Source of the DNA: Cladorhizidae sp. MBARI D1340-BT2 | Taxonomy: Eukaryota > Porifera > Demospongiae > Poecilosclerida > Cladorhizidae | DNA: 64,000 nt | Direction: 5' to 3' | Assembly: GCA_028752905.1 (NCBI GenBank) | Contig: JAQNBH010000006.1 | Span: 28,306,695 to 28,370,694 of the forward strand | Shown: positions 31,980 through 42,802 of the stretch, piece by piece | Layout: every line of letters begins with the position of its first letter | Numbering within the stretch: position 1 is the stretch's first letter | Notes under the pieces: generated by a model | Seen by the model: the letters and a program-made list of their open reading frames with translations, nothing else | The model's database searches: none | Told to the model about the DNA's origin: nothing | Program-made: the position numbers and the translations under genes

Positions 31980-32675
31980 ATGTTATCTGATGGTAATGGC
32001 ATTGGTGATTGTACATACTGTGACTCAAATAGTTGTAGGAATGATGAAGATATGAGTAGCAATTTTTATGAGACCAAGGATGGGAGTGCAAGTATGGATG
32101 TTGGAGCAAGTGAAAATAGGGGGAAAGATACAGTGATAGGACTAAGTCAGCAGATGTCGATGGGAGGTCATCATAATAGGGGAAGAGCTGCAGGTAGAGG
32201 ATAGCAGAGGAAGGGAAGAGCTGCAGGTTGAGGATAGCAGAGTAGAGGAAGATCAGTTGGAAGTGGAACCAGCCGTGTGGATGCTAGCCAATATATGTGG
32301 CGAACTGCTGGGGAAGGTATGACATTCCTGGAATAAAAGAACAATAACAATTAATATTATTAGGTATTAGGAACTACACAGACAAATGTTTTATATCCAG
32401 CAAACTTTACATATAAACCATTATTATTTCTTTTTAAATTCTAGATGACATTGCAGAGTAGCCCATACATCCTTCTACCAGGACCTAATGTTCCTCCATC
32501 CTGCCAAAGTGCAGAAGATTGTTTTCAACTATTCTTTGGTCCAACCATGCTAAAGTTTACCATTGACAGGACCAATGCACATGCTGAGCCGAAGTGGGCC
32601 CAAGAACAGCTGAAGGGCAAACAGGCTGAATGGCAAGGGACACCATTACCAAGTGTGTGGAAGTCAGAGGTGTAA
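31980..32675 (+). pseudogene. PiggyBac-like transposase, N-terminal fragment
   Basis: The frame at 31980-32204 is acidic and Gly/Ser/Arg-rich, like PiggyBac N-termini, with two stops following in a GRAAG repeat. An apparent intron (about 32317-32442, gtatga … ttctag) separates it from 32445-32675. That second frame reads PYILLPGPNVPP, then AEDCFQLFFGPTMLKFTIDR and TNAHAEPKW. The FxLFF…I…TN.YAE pattern marks the start of the PiggyBac (DDE_Tnp_1_7) domain. The catalytic part is absent after 32675, where the frame stops. I judge this a truncated copy. Confidence 0.6.
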
Positions 32676-32930
32676 CTGTGCTTTCTGCAATGGCAGGATG
32701 GCACCAGACACCTCACCCTGTATAGATGTGGTGCCTGCCTAACACACTCCACTCCACACCTACCACTCACAGAGGACATATAAAACAGAAGAATGAATCT
32801 ATATAAGTATACCTTCATCCTAGTTTCATGGTTATGATTACATGACCGATGTTGCTGCAATCCTATATGTAAAATATATTAATAAGTGAACAACTGAATG
32901 GAAGCAAGGACTATATAACAAAATCACAGT
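32676..32930. other. Unassigned DNA
   Basis: No feature recognised; possibly decayed PiggyBac sequence immediately after the frame ends. Confidence 0.3.
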
Positions 32931-32934
32931 GTTC

Positions 32935-33260
32935 TCAGGAGAGAAAAGGCTATTTAGCTAAGCTAGATAGCCATTTAACTGCTAACTAGCTATATGGGGG
33001 TGCTAGCTACTTGGGTGCTTTAGCCAGCTAGCTATATGGGAGCGCTAGCTGGTTAGCTACTTGGGTCCGATAGCTAGCTAGCTACATGAAGCGCTAGCTA
33101 GTTAGCTACAAGGTGGGCTAGCTAGCTAGCTATTTAGCTACGCTAGCTAGATAGCTATTTAGCTACACTAGCTAAATTATTTACTATTCCTACACTATTT
33201 AGATGCGCTAGCTAAACTATTTACTATTCATACACTATTTAGCTTGATCTAACAGTCATA
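32935..33260. repeat. Palindromic gctagcta tandem repeat
   Basis: Units built on (gc)tagctagctatatgg or tagctacttgggtg recur at irregular 30-50-bp spacing, grading into ctagctaaactatttactattc repeats at the right. The gctagc core is self-complementary, so the DNA could form hairpins or cruciforms. Confidence 0.8.
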
Positions 33261-36162
33261 AAAGAAACCACTAGGTTAGCTGAAGTAAAGTTACTTACTC
33301 ACCTTGGTAACAAGAGTAGTTCTTCGCTTTACTTTTTTTAATTATTATCAGCTCATATACTTGAAAAACCTTTCGAGATTTGAGTAATGAAGTAACAGTA
33401 AGTATTAAGAGAGGAGTAGCTCCTATAAGTTGTCTATCAAGCCTCCACTTCTTGGAACACTAAATATTGACCACTGTTAAACGCACCCGCGGTCTCTGGG
33501 AATAGATGCGCGTTCGAATTGAATAATCTCGTGTTTACTTTTCAATTAATGTGTACGGTCCGCTAAGTGATAATCTTGATGTATACCTACTCCCTAGGTG
33601 AAGTTATGGATCCAACTGTGACCTAATATGGGGTCACTAAATTACACACAACTCAAGATCAATTAGTCCTAACCACTTCCCACTTAAACAGCACCTGTAG
33701 CAACCACAGTGGCTTGATTGCAGCAGAAGATTTGTCATATCATGTTCATGTGATTTTTTATAATTTTTTAAAGAAAATCAATCAATTTATCAACATTCTG
33801 ACTCATATACCCACCAAAGTTGACTATAACAAAAATTTCTCTGTTGCATAGAAAGAGCCGAAAAAGAGCTTTCTAATGATATATTAAAAGTGGGTATATG
33901 TTAAAAAAATAAGGCAGTTACATGTAATTTAGTGACTCGAGTACATGATTTCAGATAAGAGCCTTCAAAGTTGAGAATGTCAAATATATTAGTTCTTGTA
34001 CTGCTTTTCTGCTCTTCTGTCCATTCCTCGCCCTACCGCGCAGTTACTATGGCTATAGAGAGCTTACAACGAGCTTCAATTTAGTACCTTATTCAAGCTT
34101 CTAGTACCTAGCGTTAGCGATCGCCACTCATGGTTGAGGCCCCTTCTTCTTCAATCTTTTGGTGTAGCCCCCCGTGTTGCTTGATTGCATTCAATTGCAT
34201 GGAAGAGCATGCACATCAAGGTGCATAACTTCATTGTGGAGCATTGAAATCTTCTGAAACTTGAAATATGAATATTAGATAGACAAAAGTATAGATAGAT
34301 GGCAAAAAAATTTTTTTTGTATTTTGACAAAAATTAAGAAAAAAATTGTTACATCCTACCTTAAGGGAAGTGCTAGTGCATTTGCTGCTCAGTGCAAACC
34401 TACCAACTTAAGCTGGCTTCACCCTACACAGCTGGACCAGAGCCTAGCAACACTTCCGGGACAGATCCAAGCATGGATAGCCAATGGATATCTAATTGTT
34501 TTGGCTAATTGCAAACCAAAAAACAATCGTTGTCATGCACACCAAAAGCATATCAAGTCTGGTCAGCACAAGTGGTGGAGCTAGCAACTTCAAAGTTAGC
34601 TAATTGGGCAGGGTTATTATAAAATGTACAATCACCAGTGCCTCACTCTAACTACATGTTGGTTGTATACTCATACATGAACTTTCCCCAGTCAAACTTA
34701 GGATCCTTGCAATGGGATGGAGGTGGCATGATAAATCCAGAGCTATCAATCTCACATTCTGAGTATTCCTTGTCAGACATTTACAAGAATGCAAGTGCTT
34801 GCAACCTGTTGGCACGCACCTAGGGACAGCACAATATAAAATATACACTGCCAGTATTCACCAGTGTTTCCAGTTCCATGTGTTGAGCGGTGGAAATGGA
34901 GTGAAACTTTATTCTTCATTCTCATGCTCTGAAGACTTTTAATGAGTGAGCAAGCGAGATCCAATTTCCACTCCCTGTATGCCTTACTCCCCACACACAC
35001 AATACCCTGAAAAAAAACATACCTGTATATCAACTAATTTTGTAATAATCGCTTAATGACGGTGTAATTTATTACATAGTCAATGTCGTACTAGCACCAC
35101 TTTAATGATTTTCCATCTTCACATGATGTCATGCATGTGGATCCTTGCCCTAGCCTAGCATACAGTCACCATTGATTCTCCCGTGCCCTAATCTCAATCA
35201 ATTTTTTTCCCTTGCCCTTGCACTAGGCTCTTGGTAACTTGATACCTTTGCCCCTGTAGTAGGCTCTTGGTAATGCATACCTATGCCCTTTCCCCAGTAT
35301 TTTCAGAACACTTTTCTTGAACTTGATATCAAGTTGATGGCATATACCTCTAGAAATATTGTGTTGAGGGTTGTAATGATATTAGCAGTGAATATTTAAT
35401 AGGAGATGGAGACCATCAAGATACAGGAAGGGGGAAAAGAACCGAAAAGGCTTCTCAAATTAAAAGTAAATTTTATCTCAGAGAAAATAAAGTCCAATTT
35501 GAATGCTTGTTGTGTAGGTAATTATAACCCTTGATAGCTGTAGTCAGTTGTTGCTTTGAATTATGAATTCCAACAACATCAATATTGATTGTTCGAAATG
35601 ATTTGCTGTATTTTCAGCATTGAAATGGTAAATGGTCTGCGATTTGTTTCCTGATAGAGCTAGCTATTATCAGATCCAATGCCCAATCACCAGCATACCA
35701 GTCTTTTCACCGGATTCAATTCCCAATCACCAATACAGAAATCTTTTCACCAGATCCAATGCCTGAGGCATCAGAAATGGCCCCTAGCCCTAGATTTAGC
35801 CTTTGTCCTGGCCTTAGTCAGTCCCAGCCCCTAGCCCAAGACTAATCCCTAGCCAAATGCCTATCCCTAGGCCTAGCCTAGCATACCAGTCTCTTTTTAT
35901 CTCTTGCAAACTAGGGACTAGTGCAATAAAGACTCACAGCAATCGATGGCCTGGTATCAATTGGTCAGAAAAATTCTAATGAGCTTTCATACGGTTACCA
36001 GAAGTCTACTCAAGATATGTTAAATATAAATGTATAAGATACATATAATTATATACATCTTCAGGTATTTATCAAGCCTCAAGGTAGCAAGCACCAAATA
36101 TGCTCTTGTCATCCCTCTGGGGTTAGCGTAGGCACATGTAGCAAGCACTGAGGAGATAGACT
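33261..36162. other. Unassigned DNA, including a possible short inverted-repeat element
   Basis: A perfect 14-bp inverted pair, gtcactaaattaca (33633-33646) and tgtaatttagtgac (33923-33936), bounds about 300 bp and may be a MITE. A run of ccctag-like hexamers occurs at about 35775-35885. No gene is recognised. A plus-strand frame at 34324-34584 is of unknown nature. Confidence 0.35.
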
Positions 36163-36600
36163 GTGACAAAATTATATGTGCCTTTCACTGGCATAAGCGA
36201 CTTAAGTTGCGAAATATGCGCCTCTAATATACCCCTGAATATCAGGAAAATACGGAATGAGGAAAGTGAAGTAAACGTGTCAGCAAACATCACTTCCGGT
36301 TCATTCCCGGTCTCGAAGAGACCCGCTTTAGTAGAGATGAAGCGTTAAGACTTCCTATTTGAGGATGACTTCGGCCTGTTCGAGATTGACGTTAGTGAAG
36401 AAGAGGAAGAAGGTGCCTGTGCTTACCTGGGAAGTGGCGTAGTTGACGGTGATGCTATGGCAGCTATAACAGAAGCTGTTGGCACCGACCACGAAGCAAG
36501 TTTTCAAAGTATAGGTCGCTCTACTCTGCCAAGCGAAGCTTCAGACGAAAGTGATGATCATGAAGAATTCCCCCAAGGTAAGAATAGATAAGAGTTGTAT
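36163..36600 (+). pseudogene. Possible acidic N-terminal exon, PiggyBac-like
   Basis: After a stop at 36346-36348 the frame reads FLFEDDFGLFEIDVSEEEEE and continues acidic to FPQ, followed by a donor-like gtaagaatag near 36580. The block DDFGLxExxxSEEEEEG resembles DDEFGLSEVESSDEEGEG read on the minus strand in the TTAA-flanked insert at 58.9-59.0 kb. Both could be first exons of PiggyBac-type transposases. No catalytic domain follows, so this is tentative. Confidence 0.35.
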
Positions 36601-36929
36601 AGTAAAGCCTAGTAACTAGCATAATAATATGAACTATTTCTCCTTGGAAGGTAGTTTCACTCTCATGGACCTGGAGGAGGAGGAGGAAGCAGCAGAGGAG
36701 AAGACAAGGTTGGAGGAGAGGTTATTATTTATATATATATATATATTTTATAATGTAGCATTATTTGTTTGTCTGAGTTATGCTGAACATGCAGACCTTC
36801 ACAGTGCCAAGCATTGCCCTTTTATTTTTTATCTATATTTATTTATAATTATGTTATGCACACTTTGCACATATATACTTTTATTTATTTTTCAGTACTA
36901 TGGACCCTAGCCCTTACTTCCTCTTTGTT
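36601..36929. other. Unassigned AT-rich DNA
   Basis: It contains gaggaggagg-type codons near 36670 (LEEEEEAAEEK) and AT repeats (tatatata at 36735). An acidic frame at 36629-36910 may continue the preceding acidic exon, but that is unsure. Confidence 0.3.
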
Positions 36930-37195
36930 ATGCTATTCACATCTTTGTGGTTTGTTATAAAAATGTTGTTGACAAATAGTTGTTGTTTACCAAACCTTGA
37001 CTAGCTAACATTGCTGATTTCATGTGTATGAAACCGAGCTGAAATCAACTTATAATGATATTCACATCTTTGTGGTTTGTTATAATCAACCAAAAAATTG
37101 TTGTTGACAAACTGTAGTTGTTGTTGACAAAAAGTTGACCCGCTAACATTGCTGGTTTCATGTGTAATATGAAATTGAGATGATATAAACCCGAT
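36930..37195 (+). repeat. Imperfect tandem duplication (unit about 120 bp)
   Basis: Two successive copies share attcacatctttgtggtttg, ttataa, gttgttgacaaa, gctaacattgctg and tttcatgtgtatga in order. A third fragment starts near 37228 (atattcacat). No coding potential. Confidence 0.7.
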
Positions 37196-37479
37196 ATAAA
37201 CCCTTTTATTTTACTTCCTGTCTCTTATAACAATATTCACATTTCTAAAATTTACCATAATGTCTCTTCATGCATCAGCTATCACCTGATATATAGTTGT
37301 TGGGTACTTGTCTTCATGTGGTCCTCTATAAAAAATAATGTGAAATTGTGTCAATTTTTGTAAAATGTCCTCCGTAAATCTGCCAGTGAAAGGATTACCT
37401 GAGAAACTTTGAACAAACCCTAAAAGGAGGTGGGACTTCCACTAACAGAAAGGACCAATATATTACGGAAGCAAGTCTC

Positions 37480-37894
37480 CGGGAAAGTGATGGAAGCTTT
37501 TCAGGAACTGGACCTGAGCTTACATTACTAAACATTGAAGACTTCGCTGCTTGAGCATCTGGGTTGTACGGATACTAGAGCCATAAAAACTATTTGGAGA
37601 AACTCACCAACAGACAACCTGTCACGTAGACACAATCTCACTCAGATTACGAAGAGCATCAACTGATTCGCAAAGCGAATGGAAAGCAAAAAGGACTTCA
37701 CGATGGAGATGTTTCGAGGAACATTGACGCCTTACTACTCGCCAGAGTTATGCCATGTACTGAGAGGTAATACTTACAAGGATACTCCGGAGATCATCGA
37801 TGAGCTGGAAGATACTTCGGAATCAAAATCCTTTAACGAAAGAAGCGAGATGCACAAGAGACAACTGAGGGACAACACTCCGGCAGAAAGATGA
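37480..37894 (+). pseudogene. gag remnant of element III
   Basis: Around 37485-37640 broken frames give helical sequence (LLEHLGCTDTRAIK). Frame 37679-37894 reads FTMEMFRGTLTPYYSPELCH and ends LRDNTPAER. It lies upstream of the zinc-knuckle frame, as expected for the gag C-terminal core. No start codon or LTR is seen upstream, so the 5' end is lost. Confidence 0.55.
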
Positions 37895-37952
37895 GTCCCA
37901 GGGAACAGACACCTACTAATAGATCAGGTGGGCGTCTAACTAAGGGTAGAGA

Positions 37953-38500
37953 TTGGGGTTCCCCATTGAGCATGATTGGGTTGTTGGTGGCCAAGGTGTA
38001 GCCGGTGGTACACAGAGGTGTAGATCATTTCCTAAGGACATAGTTTGCTTTGAATGCAATGAAACATGGCATTTTAAGAGGTATTGCCCAAACAGTAAGG
38101 TCAAAGCCAAGCTAGGCATGATTAGTTTTGAGTCTGAGGCTGAGGAAATTCAGGAGTTGCTCAGAACCGGGGACATAAATGGTAGACTGTGTAGGTGCCT
38201 CATTGACACTGCAGCCAACAAAACAGCAGTCCCTGCTAGGCTCCAACTGAATGTTTTACTGGCAAGACAGCTACTGCAAGACTAGCTAATCAGAGGGTCG
38301 TCACATTTAAAACAGCAACCATAGACTTAAAGGTAGATGGAATAACTAAGTCCATGGATGTGTTTGTAGTTGGTGAGGATACAAAGCATGTTCTGTTGGG
38401 AAAGGACCACCCCTGGGTGAGGTCTTGGATTGCTGGAAGATCCAAGCCAAGGGTGCTGGCAGATGATCCTGTACCATTACCTGGGTTCAAAGTGAGGCAC
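37953..38500 (+). pseudogene. Zinc knuckle and protease of element III
   Basis: A CX2CX4HX4C knuckle (CFECNETWHFKRYC) lies at 38046-38087. The protease follows with LIDTAANKTAVPARL near 38200, where the usual DTGA is DTAA. A frameshift near 38283 leads to KTATIDLKVDG, then DTKHVLLGKDHPWV near 38370-38410. The loss of Gly in the active site and the frameshift make it inactive. Confidence 0.78.
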
Positions 38501-39335
38501 TAGTGGCAGAGAAAGCCTCTAACCAGATTGAGGATAGCAAGGATGGCACTTGCACTAGGCAGCTACCCCTTACACTACCGAAATTGCATGAAAAACCAAT
38601 ACCCCAACCCAGAAGGAAGAAAGCCAAAACAACCTAAACTAGTTACTTGTGATCGTGTTGACCATGAGACAGATAGCTTATTAACAGAAGTAGAGGAAGT
38701 GAGCACTGATACCAGTCCCAAGAGGAGGACACTCACATCAATTCTTCTGCTAATGATGAATTGCTGAGTGGGTACATGTACAAGGGAGATGAGGCAATAG
38801 AAGAGATATTGAGGCAGGAAACCTTCAAGGGTTAGAGGGAGGTCATGTGAGTGAGTTGCCGTTTCTGACACTTACAAAAGGGAATGTGGAAATGCTGGCT
38901 CTAACAGAACAGCAAAGAAGGATGGGTTATTAGAGGAGATGAGGTGTAAGGCTGATAGGCAGGAAGATGAACACTTCTATCTGGGAGGTGTAATATTGCA
39001 TAGCAAACGGGCTGACCCAGGGAGAGAGTTCACCAGAGTGGTGGCCCCCTCTTGTAGGTGCAAGGAGACATTAACAGCTCTACACAAACAGGCCTACAAA
39101 AATGAAGAAAGCTACAAAGAAAAATCTAAACAGGCCTATGATCAGAGATCCAAACCAAGGAGTTATGAACTCGGGGACATGGTGCTCTGTCACAACCCAG
39201 GGTTGACAGGAAAACTCCACTCAATTGGGATGGCCCGTACGAAGTCATAGCTAAACTGTCTGACTGTAACTATACAATAGCTGTCCCTAACAAAAGATCA
39301 AAAAAGCTAACCATCCACATTAACCGGCTTAATGA
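38501..39335 (+). pseudogene. Integrase remnant of element III: N-terminal and GPY/F parts
   Basis: A linker with several stops precedes FYLGGVILHSKRAD and FTRVVAPSC near 38967-39053. These match the strand-helix part of integrase N-termini just before the HHCC histidines (ALH near 39080). The sequence then jumps to SYKEKSKQAYDQRSKPRSYE (about 39109-39170), ELGDMVL, and after one shift WDGPYEVIAKLSDCNYTI (39225-39285) and HINRLNEWK. This is the GPY/F module, and it lies directly before RT. The DDE core between the two parts is deleted. Confidence 0.82.
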
Positions 39336-40260
39336 GTGGAAGATGCCACATGCTAATCTACTTAGACTCATTATGGCAGACAAATCTGAGGACACACCAA
39401 ATTCCATAGGTAGTGTCAAGATGAATTTATCCAATGCTAGGAAATCACAGTTGAAGGCCATTCTAAAGTACCGTACCCTGAAAGGGCTGGGCTTGCTGAA
39501 ACACGACCAATGTGAAATCCATTTAGAGGAAGGAAACCCACTCTGCTTACCCCCCAACAGAATTGCCCCTGCAATGAAAAATGATCTTAAGAAGGAGATA
39601 GATGAGCTTGGGTATACTCATTCCATCCAAAAGCCCATGGTCATCCCCTATGGTACCGCCTAGGAAAAAGGTGACTAGGGATGTACGACTCTGTATTGAC
39701 TACAGACAGCTAAATAAAGTCACAATCAATGACCCGCTCCAGATGCCATGCATTGAGGACCTACTGAGCCAACTGGCTAATGCTGTCTGGCTTTCCAAGA
39801 TTGATCTGAACCAGGGATTCTACCTGGTCCTTCTTGGTAGAGCCAGCCAGGATAAGACAGCTTTCTGCACCCCGTGGAGGAAATAAACATTTACCCGCAT
39901 GCCATTTGGTCTCAAAAATGCATCAGCAGCTTTCCAAAGGTGCATGGAAAACACTCTAGATCATTTGAGAGACTGCTGCGTGACATATATTGATGATATA
40001 TTAATATTTTCTGCTACTTGGAAGGAACATTTACAACACATTGAAGAAGTGTGGAAAGCATTGGTAGATGCTGGGCTGACTACGAACCTAGAAAAATGTG
40101 CACAGTCACTAGAGTATCTGGGACACCAAATTGGACATGGCTTTGTAAGTGTGCCAGAAGCTAAAGTTAAGGCGCACTGAAGGACTTCCATAGACCTAGG
40201 AATCAGAAAGGGTTGAGGGCTATCTTGGGGACCGCCAGTTACTACTGGAAATTTATACCT
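39336..40260 (+). pseudogene. Reverse transcriptase of element III
   Basis: Seven-block RT motifs appear in order. LCLPPNRIAPAMKNDLKKEI and SPWSSPMV lie near 39540-39650 (the latter one frame over). LCIDYRQLNKVT lies near 39690, and KIDLNQGFYLV (first Asp) near 39800. MPFGLKNASAAFQRCMENTL lies at 39899-39958, and YIDDILIFS (catalytic pair) at about 39985-40015. The thumb EYLGHQIGHGFVSVPEAKVK lies near 40110-40173. Stops at 39884-39886 and 40178-40180 and frame changes near 39600 break it. RT copies the element RNA into DNA. Confidence 0.9.
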
Positions 40261-40790
40261 CATTTTGTTAGGTGGGCGGGTCCCCTGTTCGATGCCCTGA
40301 AGAAGGGTGACACCTGTTGCCTGGAATTGAATAAGAGAGAGTCAGATGCATTTAGCCATATTGTTTCTGTTCTATGTGATGAGCACTCGCTCATTATTCC
40401 CAGAGCTGATGATGAGCTGATTCTCCACACTGATGCCTCGATCCTCGGAATTGGTGCTGTACTCTCAGTAAAGAGGGAGGGAGAGGAACAACCCGTCGCC
40501 TACTTCTCTAAGCGAACCACTCCTGCCAAAACAAACTACACTGTTTCCGGACTCGAATGCCTGGCTGTGGTCAAAGCTGTCGACCACTTTGCTATTCATC
40601 TAATTGGCCGCCACTTCACTGTCCTCACTGACTACCGGGCTCTGCTAGCTCTAAATGGTCTACTCGACTGACAGGCAGACTGATGCGCTGGGCACTGGCC
40701 CTACAGATGTTCCAGTTCGAACTTAATTACCAGCCAGGCATGTTAAATCACAACGCAGATGGATTGTCGTGACAATGCTGGCCTGAAGAT
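40213..40790 (+). pseudogene. RT connection and RNase H of element III
   Basis: LGTASYYWKFIPHF opens the connection region. RNase H shows HTDASILGIGAVLS (first catalytic Asp, about 40425), VAYFSKRTTPAKTNYTVSGL with E as the second acid, and [11 protein letters not shown] (third Asp). The tail [20 protein letters not shown] and HNADGLS follows after a stop at 40669-40671, one frame over, with the last aspartate in NADGLS. RNase H removes the RNA strand during copying. The frame is near-intact over about 450 bp. Confidence 0.88.
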
Positions 40791-40901
40791 GAAGCGCTGG
40801 TGAGAGTGACTGAGGGAGCTAGGGAAACACCGCTGATTCCGTCGCCTATTAAAGTCTCAAACATGAGATCAGATCCACACTCCAACGGAGGACCTTCAGC
40901 T

Positions 40902-41248
40902 GGGGGAGGAGTTGTTTCATCTCAGGAAGGCGAGATGTTGAGGGCAGAATCATCAACATGGACCATGGATGACCTTTAGGCATTAACACATAGATTACTG
41001 AGGGACAAGTTATGTCACACCAAACACACTTAGATATTATATAGCCTAATGTGTGCCTACCTAGTTATAGTATATGGAACTTTGCTGAGTGTATGTAAGA
41101 ATGTGTGACATCCTGTTTCCTGATATAAGAACCCTGACTGACCGAGGTTCAGGAGATTTGCCTTGTCCTGTAATTGCAACCTTGTGTCTTCATTAATAAT
41201 CTAAATTCTCTGATTGCAAGATACCGGTGCTATTTACTTAAGCATAGC
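40902..41248 (+). repeat. Putative LTR of element III with polypurine tract
   Basis: gggggaggag at 40902-40911 is a plausible polypurine tract, and the LTR would start at about 40913 (tgtttcatctc). A TATA-like gatataagaacc lies near 41137. The right edge is set by the primer-site-like tggtggcagc at 41251. There is no second copy to confirm the limits. Confidence 0.5.
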
Positions 41249-41250
41249 TC

Positions 41251-41270
41251 TGGTGGCAGCAATTTAGACC
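41251..41270 (+). promoter_or_regulatory. Primer-site-like sequence after the element III LTR
   Basis: tggtggcagcaatttagacc shares its first ten bases with the leucine-tRNA primer sites of elements I, II and IV. A primer site belongs after a 5' LTR, yet this LTR follows RNase H. It therefore implies a tandem or recombined arrangement like that at 15.6 kb. Confidence 0.5.
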
Positions 41271-42250
41271 ATCACTTGAGGATTAGACTGGACTAACACT
41301 CAACAGTGTCCCTGAGCAGAATGGCAGAGGAATATTCAGCCAGAGCAGCTCATTAAGTGAATATCCAATCCTACAAAATATTTAAATATCTGTGAAGACA
41401 GATGCTTTTGATGATGGTGGCATCCACCCGAAGTCAGGGAAGATTGCAGCTGGTGTAACAGTAGCTTCCATTGAGATGGGACTATTAGCACTCAGGCTTG
41501 GAGAGGTCAGAGGTGAGGACATAGAAGACTTGTAGGGAGGAAGAAACTCTAACAGATGGCAAAATAGCAATAGTACTGTCTTGTGCTCAAGTTCACAGAC
41601 GCACCTATCTGCAAGCTAAAACAATAGAGCATGGTGTTCCATTATAATAGGTCACAGAGCAATGACGTTACGAGGACGGTGATAAATCAAACTTGAACTG
41701 GTAAGTGCTACAACTCTTAGCTTGACCTCAGTCAGTGATTAGTGGGGGGGATTATCTGGTAGAGGCATTTTTGTGAGATATCATCACGAGTAATTTGTAC
41801 CTAATTAGCTGCACACTAGACATCTAGCGTGAGCGAAGTCACATTTTGCCAGCAAGCCAAGAGACCAGGATCTCTCTAAATAAAATTTCTCTAACAAGGG
41901 CATTCAGCTTTTGACTTGTTCCAGATGCTAGCAGGTCGGGGTTACACAAGTTGCACCCTTCTCTAGAAATAAAAAAGCTAGTTATTCAGAGAAGTTCCTC
42001 CGTGTTCCCTGTAGCAATAGAGATTGATACTTTGAAGTTTGGAGAAAGGTTTGAAGCAACCTCATTAAAAATGGAGCCTTCTCGGCATAATTATGTTTTT
42101 TTTAATGGAATTTACTCAAACATCCTCTATTGACAACAATTTTGATGGTGAGATTGTGAACGTCTTAGAAAGGTGATCACGAATTGTGTGACTGCATGAG
42201 TATTGGTGGGACTTGGGAATTCTGCGAGTATTGTACCTGTGTAGTAGAGA
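41271..42250. other. Unassigned DNA
   Basis: If the preceding LTR is a 5' LTR, the first part could be the leader of another lost element. An ATG at about 41321 (MAEEYSARAAH) opens a very short frame. I recognise no gag. The remainder has no gene. Confidence 0.35.
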
Positions 42251-42254
42251 CATC

Positions 42255-42520
42255 GGTCAGTCTGCACCCCTAAGGGAAGTTCTAACTTAGGTTTGTCTCT
42301 ACGCATACCTTAAGGTAAGTTGTAACGTCTGTCTGTTCTTATGCACAACCAAAGGGAAGTAGATGTTTGTCTGTCTGGACACACACTCCAGGGGAGGTTG
42401 TTACGTCTGTCTGTCCTTATGCAGGAAGTAGATGTCCATCTGTCTGTACACACACTCCAAGGGAAGTTGTAATGTCAGCCTCTCTGTATGCACCGCTAAG
42501 GGAAGTTGGCATGCCGACTA
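42255..42520 (+). repeat. Degenerate tandem repeat (unit about 45-60 bp)
   Basis: Variants of aagggaagttgtaacgtctgtctgtccttatgca recur five or six times with variable spacing (ccctaagggaagt, ccttaaggtaagt, ccaaagggaagt, ccaagggaagt, gctaagggaagt). Coding frames across it look spurious. Confidence 0.7.
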
Positions 42521-42802
42521 AACTTCGCCTGAACAAGATAGATAGCGGAGTTGTTTTTGTTTGATCCAGATCCTGATGCAGGGCAACCTTCAGGGATATA
42601 TATGCACATTCACTTTTCACATTCCCGATGATGCCACACATATTGTGCAACATGGTTCATTATTACCAACAAACTACACCAGTTACATTGGAGGTTGCAT
42701 GTTGCAAGAAGTTAGCCAATGATGCTGTCTCTATCCCTGCTCTATTAGGAGAAAGCTGCAGTTACTGAAATGGAGAGATTTGAAGAGGATAGCACCTTCA
42801 GG

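Larger units (their letters stand above)
37480..41265 (+). mobile_element. LTR retrotransposon III (Ty3/gypsy class, integrase before RT: Gmr1-like)
   Basis: Without a visible 5' LTR, the element reads gag remnant, zinc knuckle, protease, integrase N-terminal part, integrase GPY/F part, RT, RNase H and then an LTR-like sequence. The integrase C-terminus immediately precedes RT, and nothing integrase-like follows RNase H. This is the order reported for Gmr1-like members of the Ty3/gypsy group and the reverse of ordinary gypsy elements. The integrase core has been deleted. The RT and RNase H motifs are the best preserved in the window, although several stops remain. Confidence 0.85.

Noticed and set aside
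33480..33540. tRNA-like B box (gcgttcgaatt)
   Set aside because: No matching A box or cloverleaf stems could be made around it; likely chance.
42367..42653. Open frames across the 42.2-42.5 kb repeat
   Set aside because: They follow the degenerate tandem repeat and change frame with each unit length; not genes.
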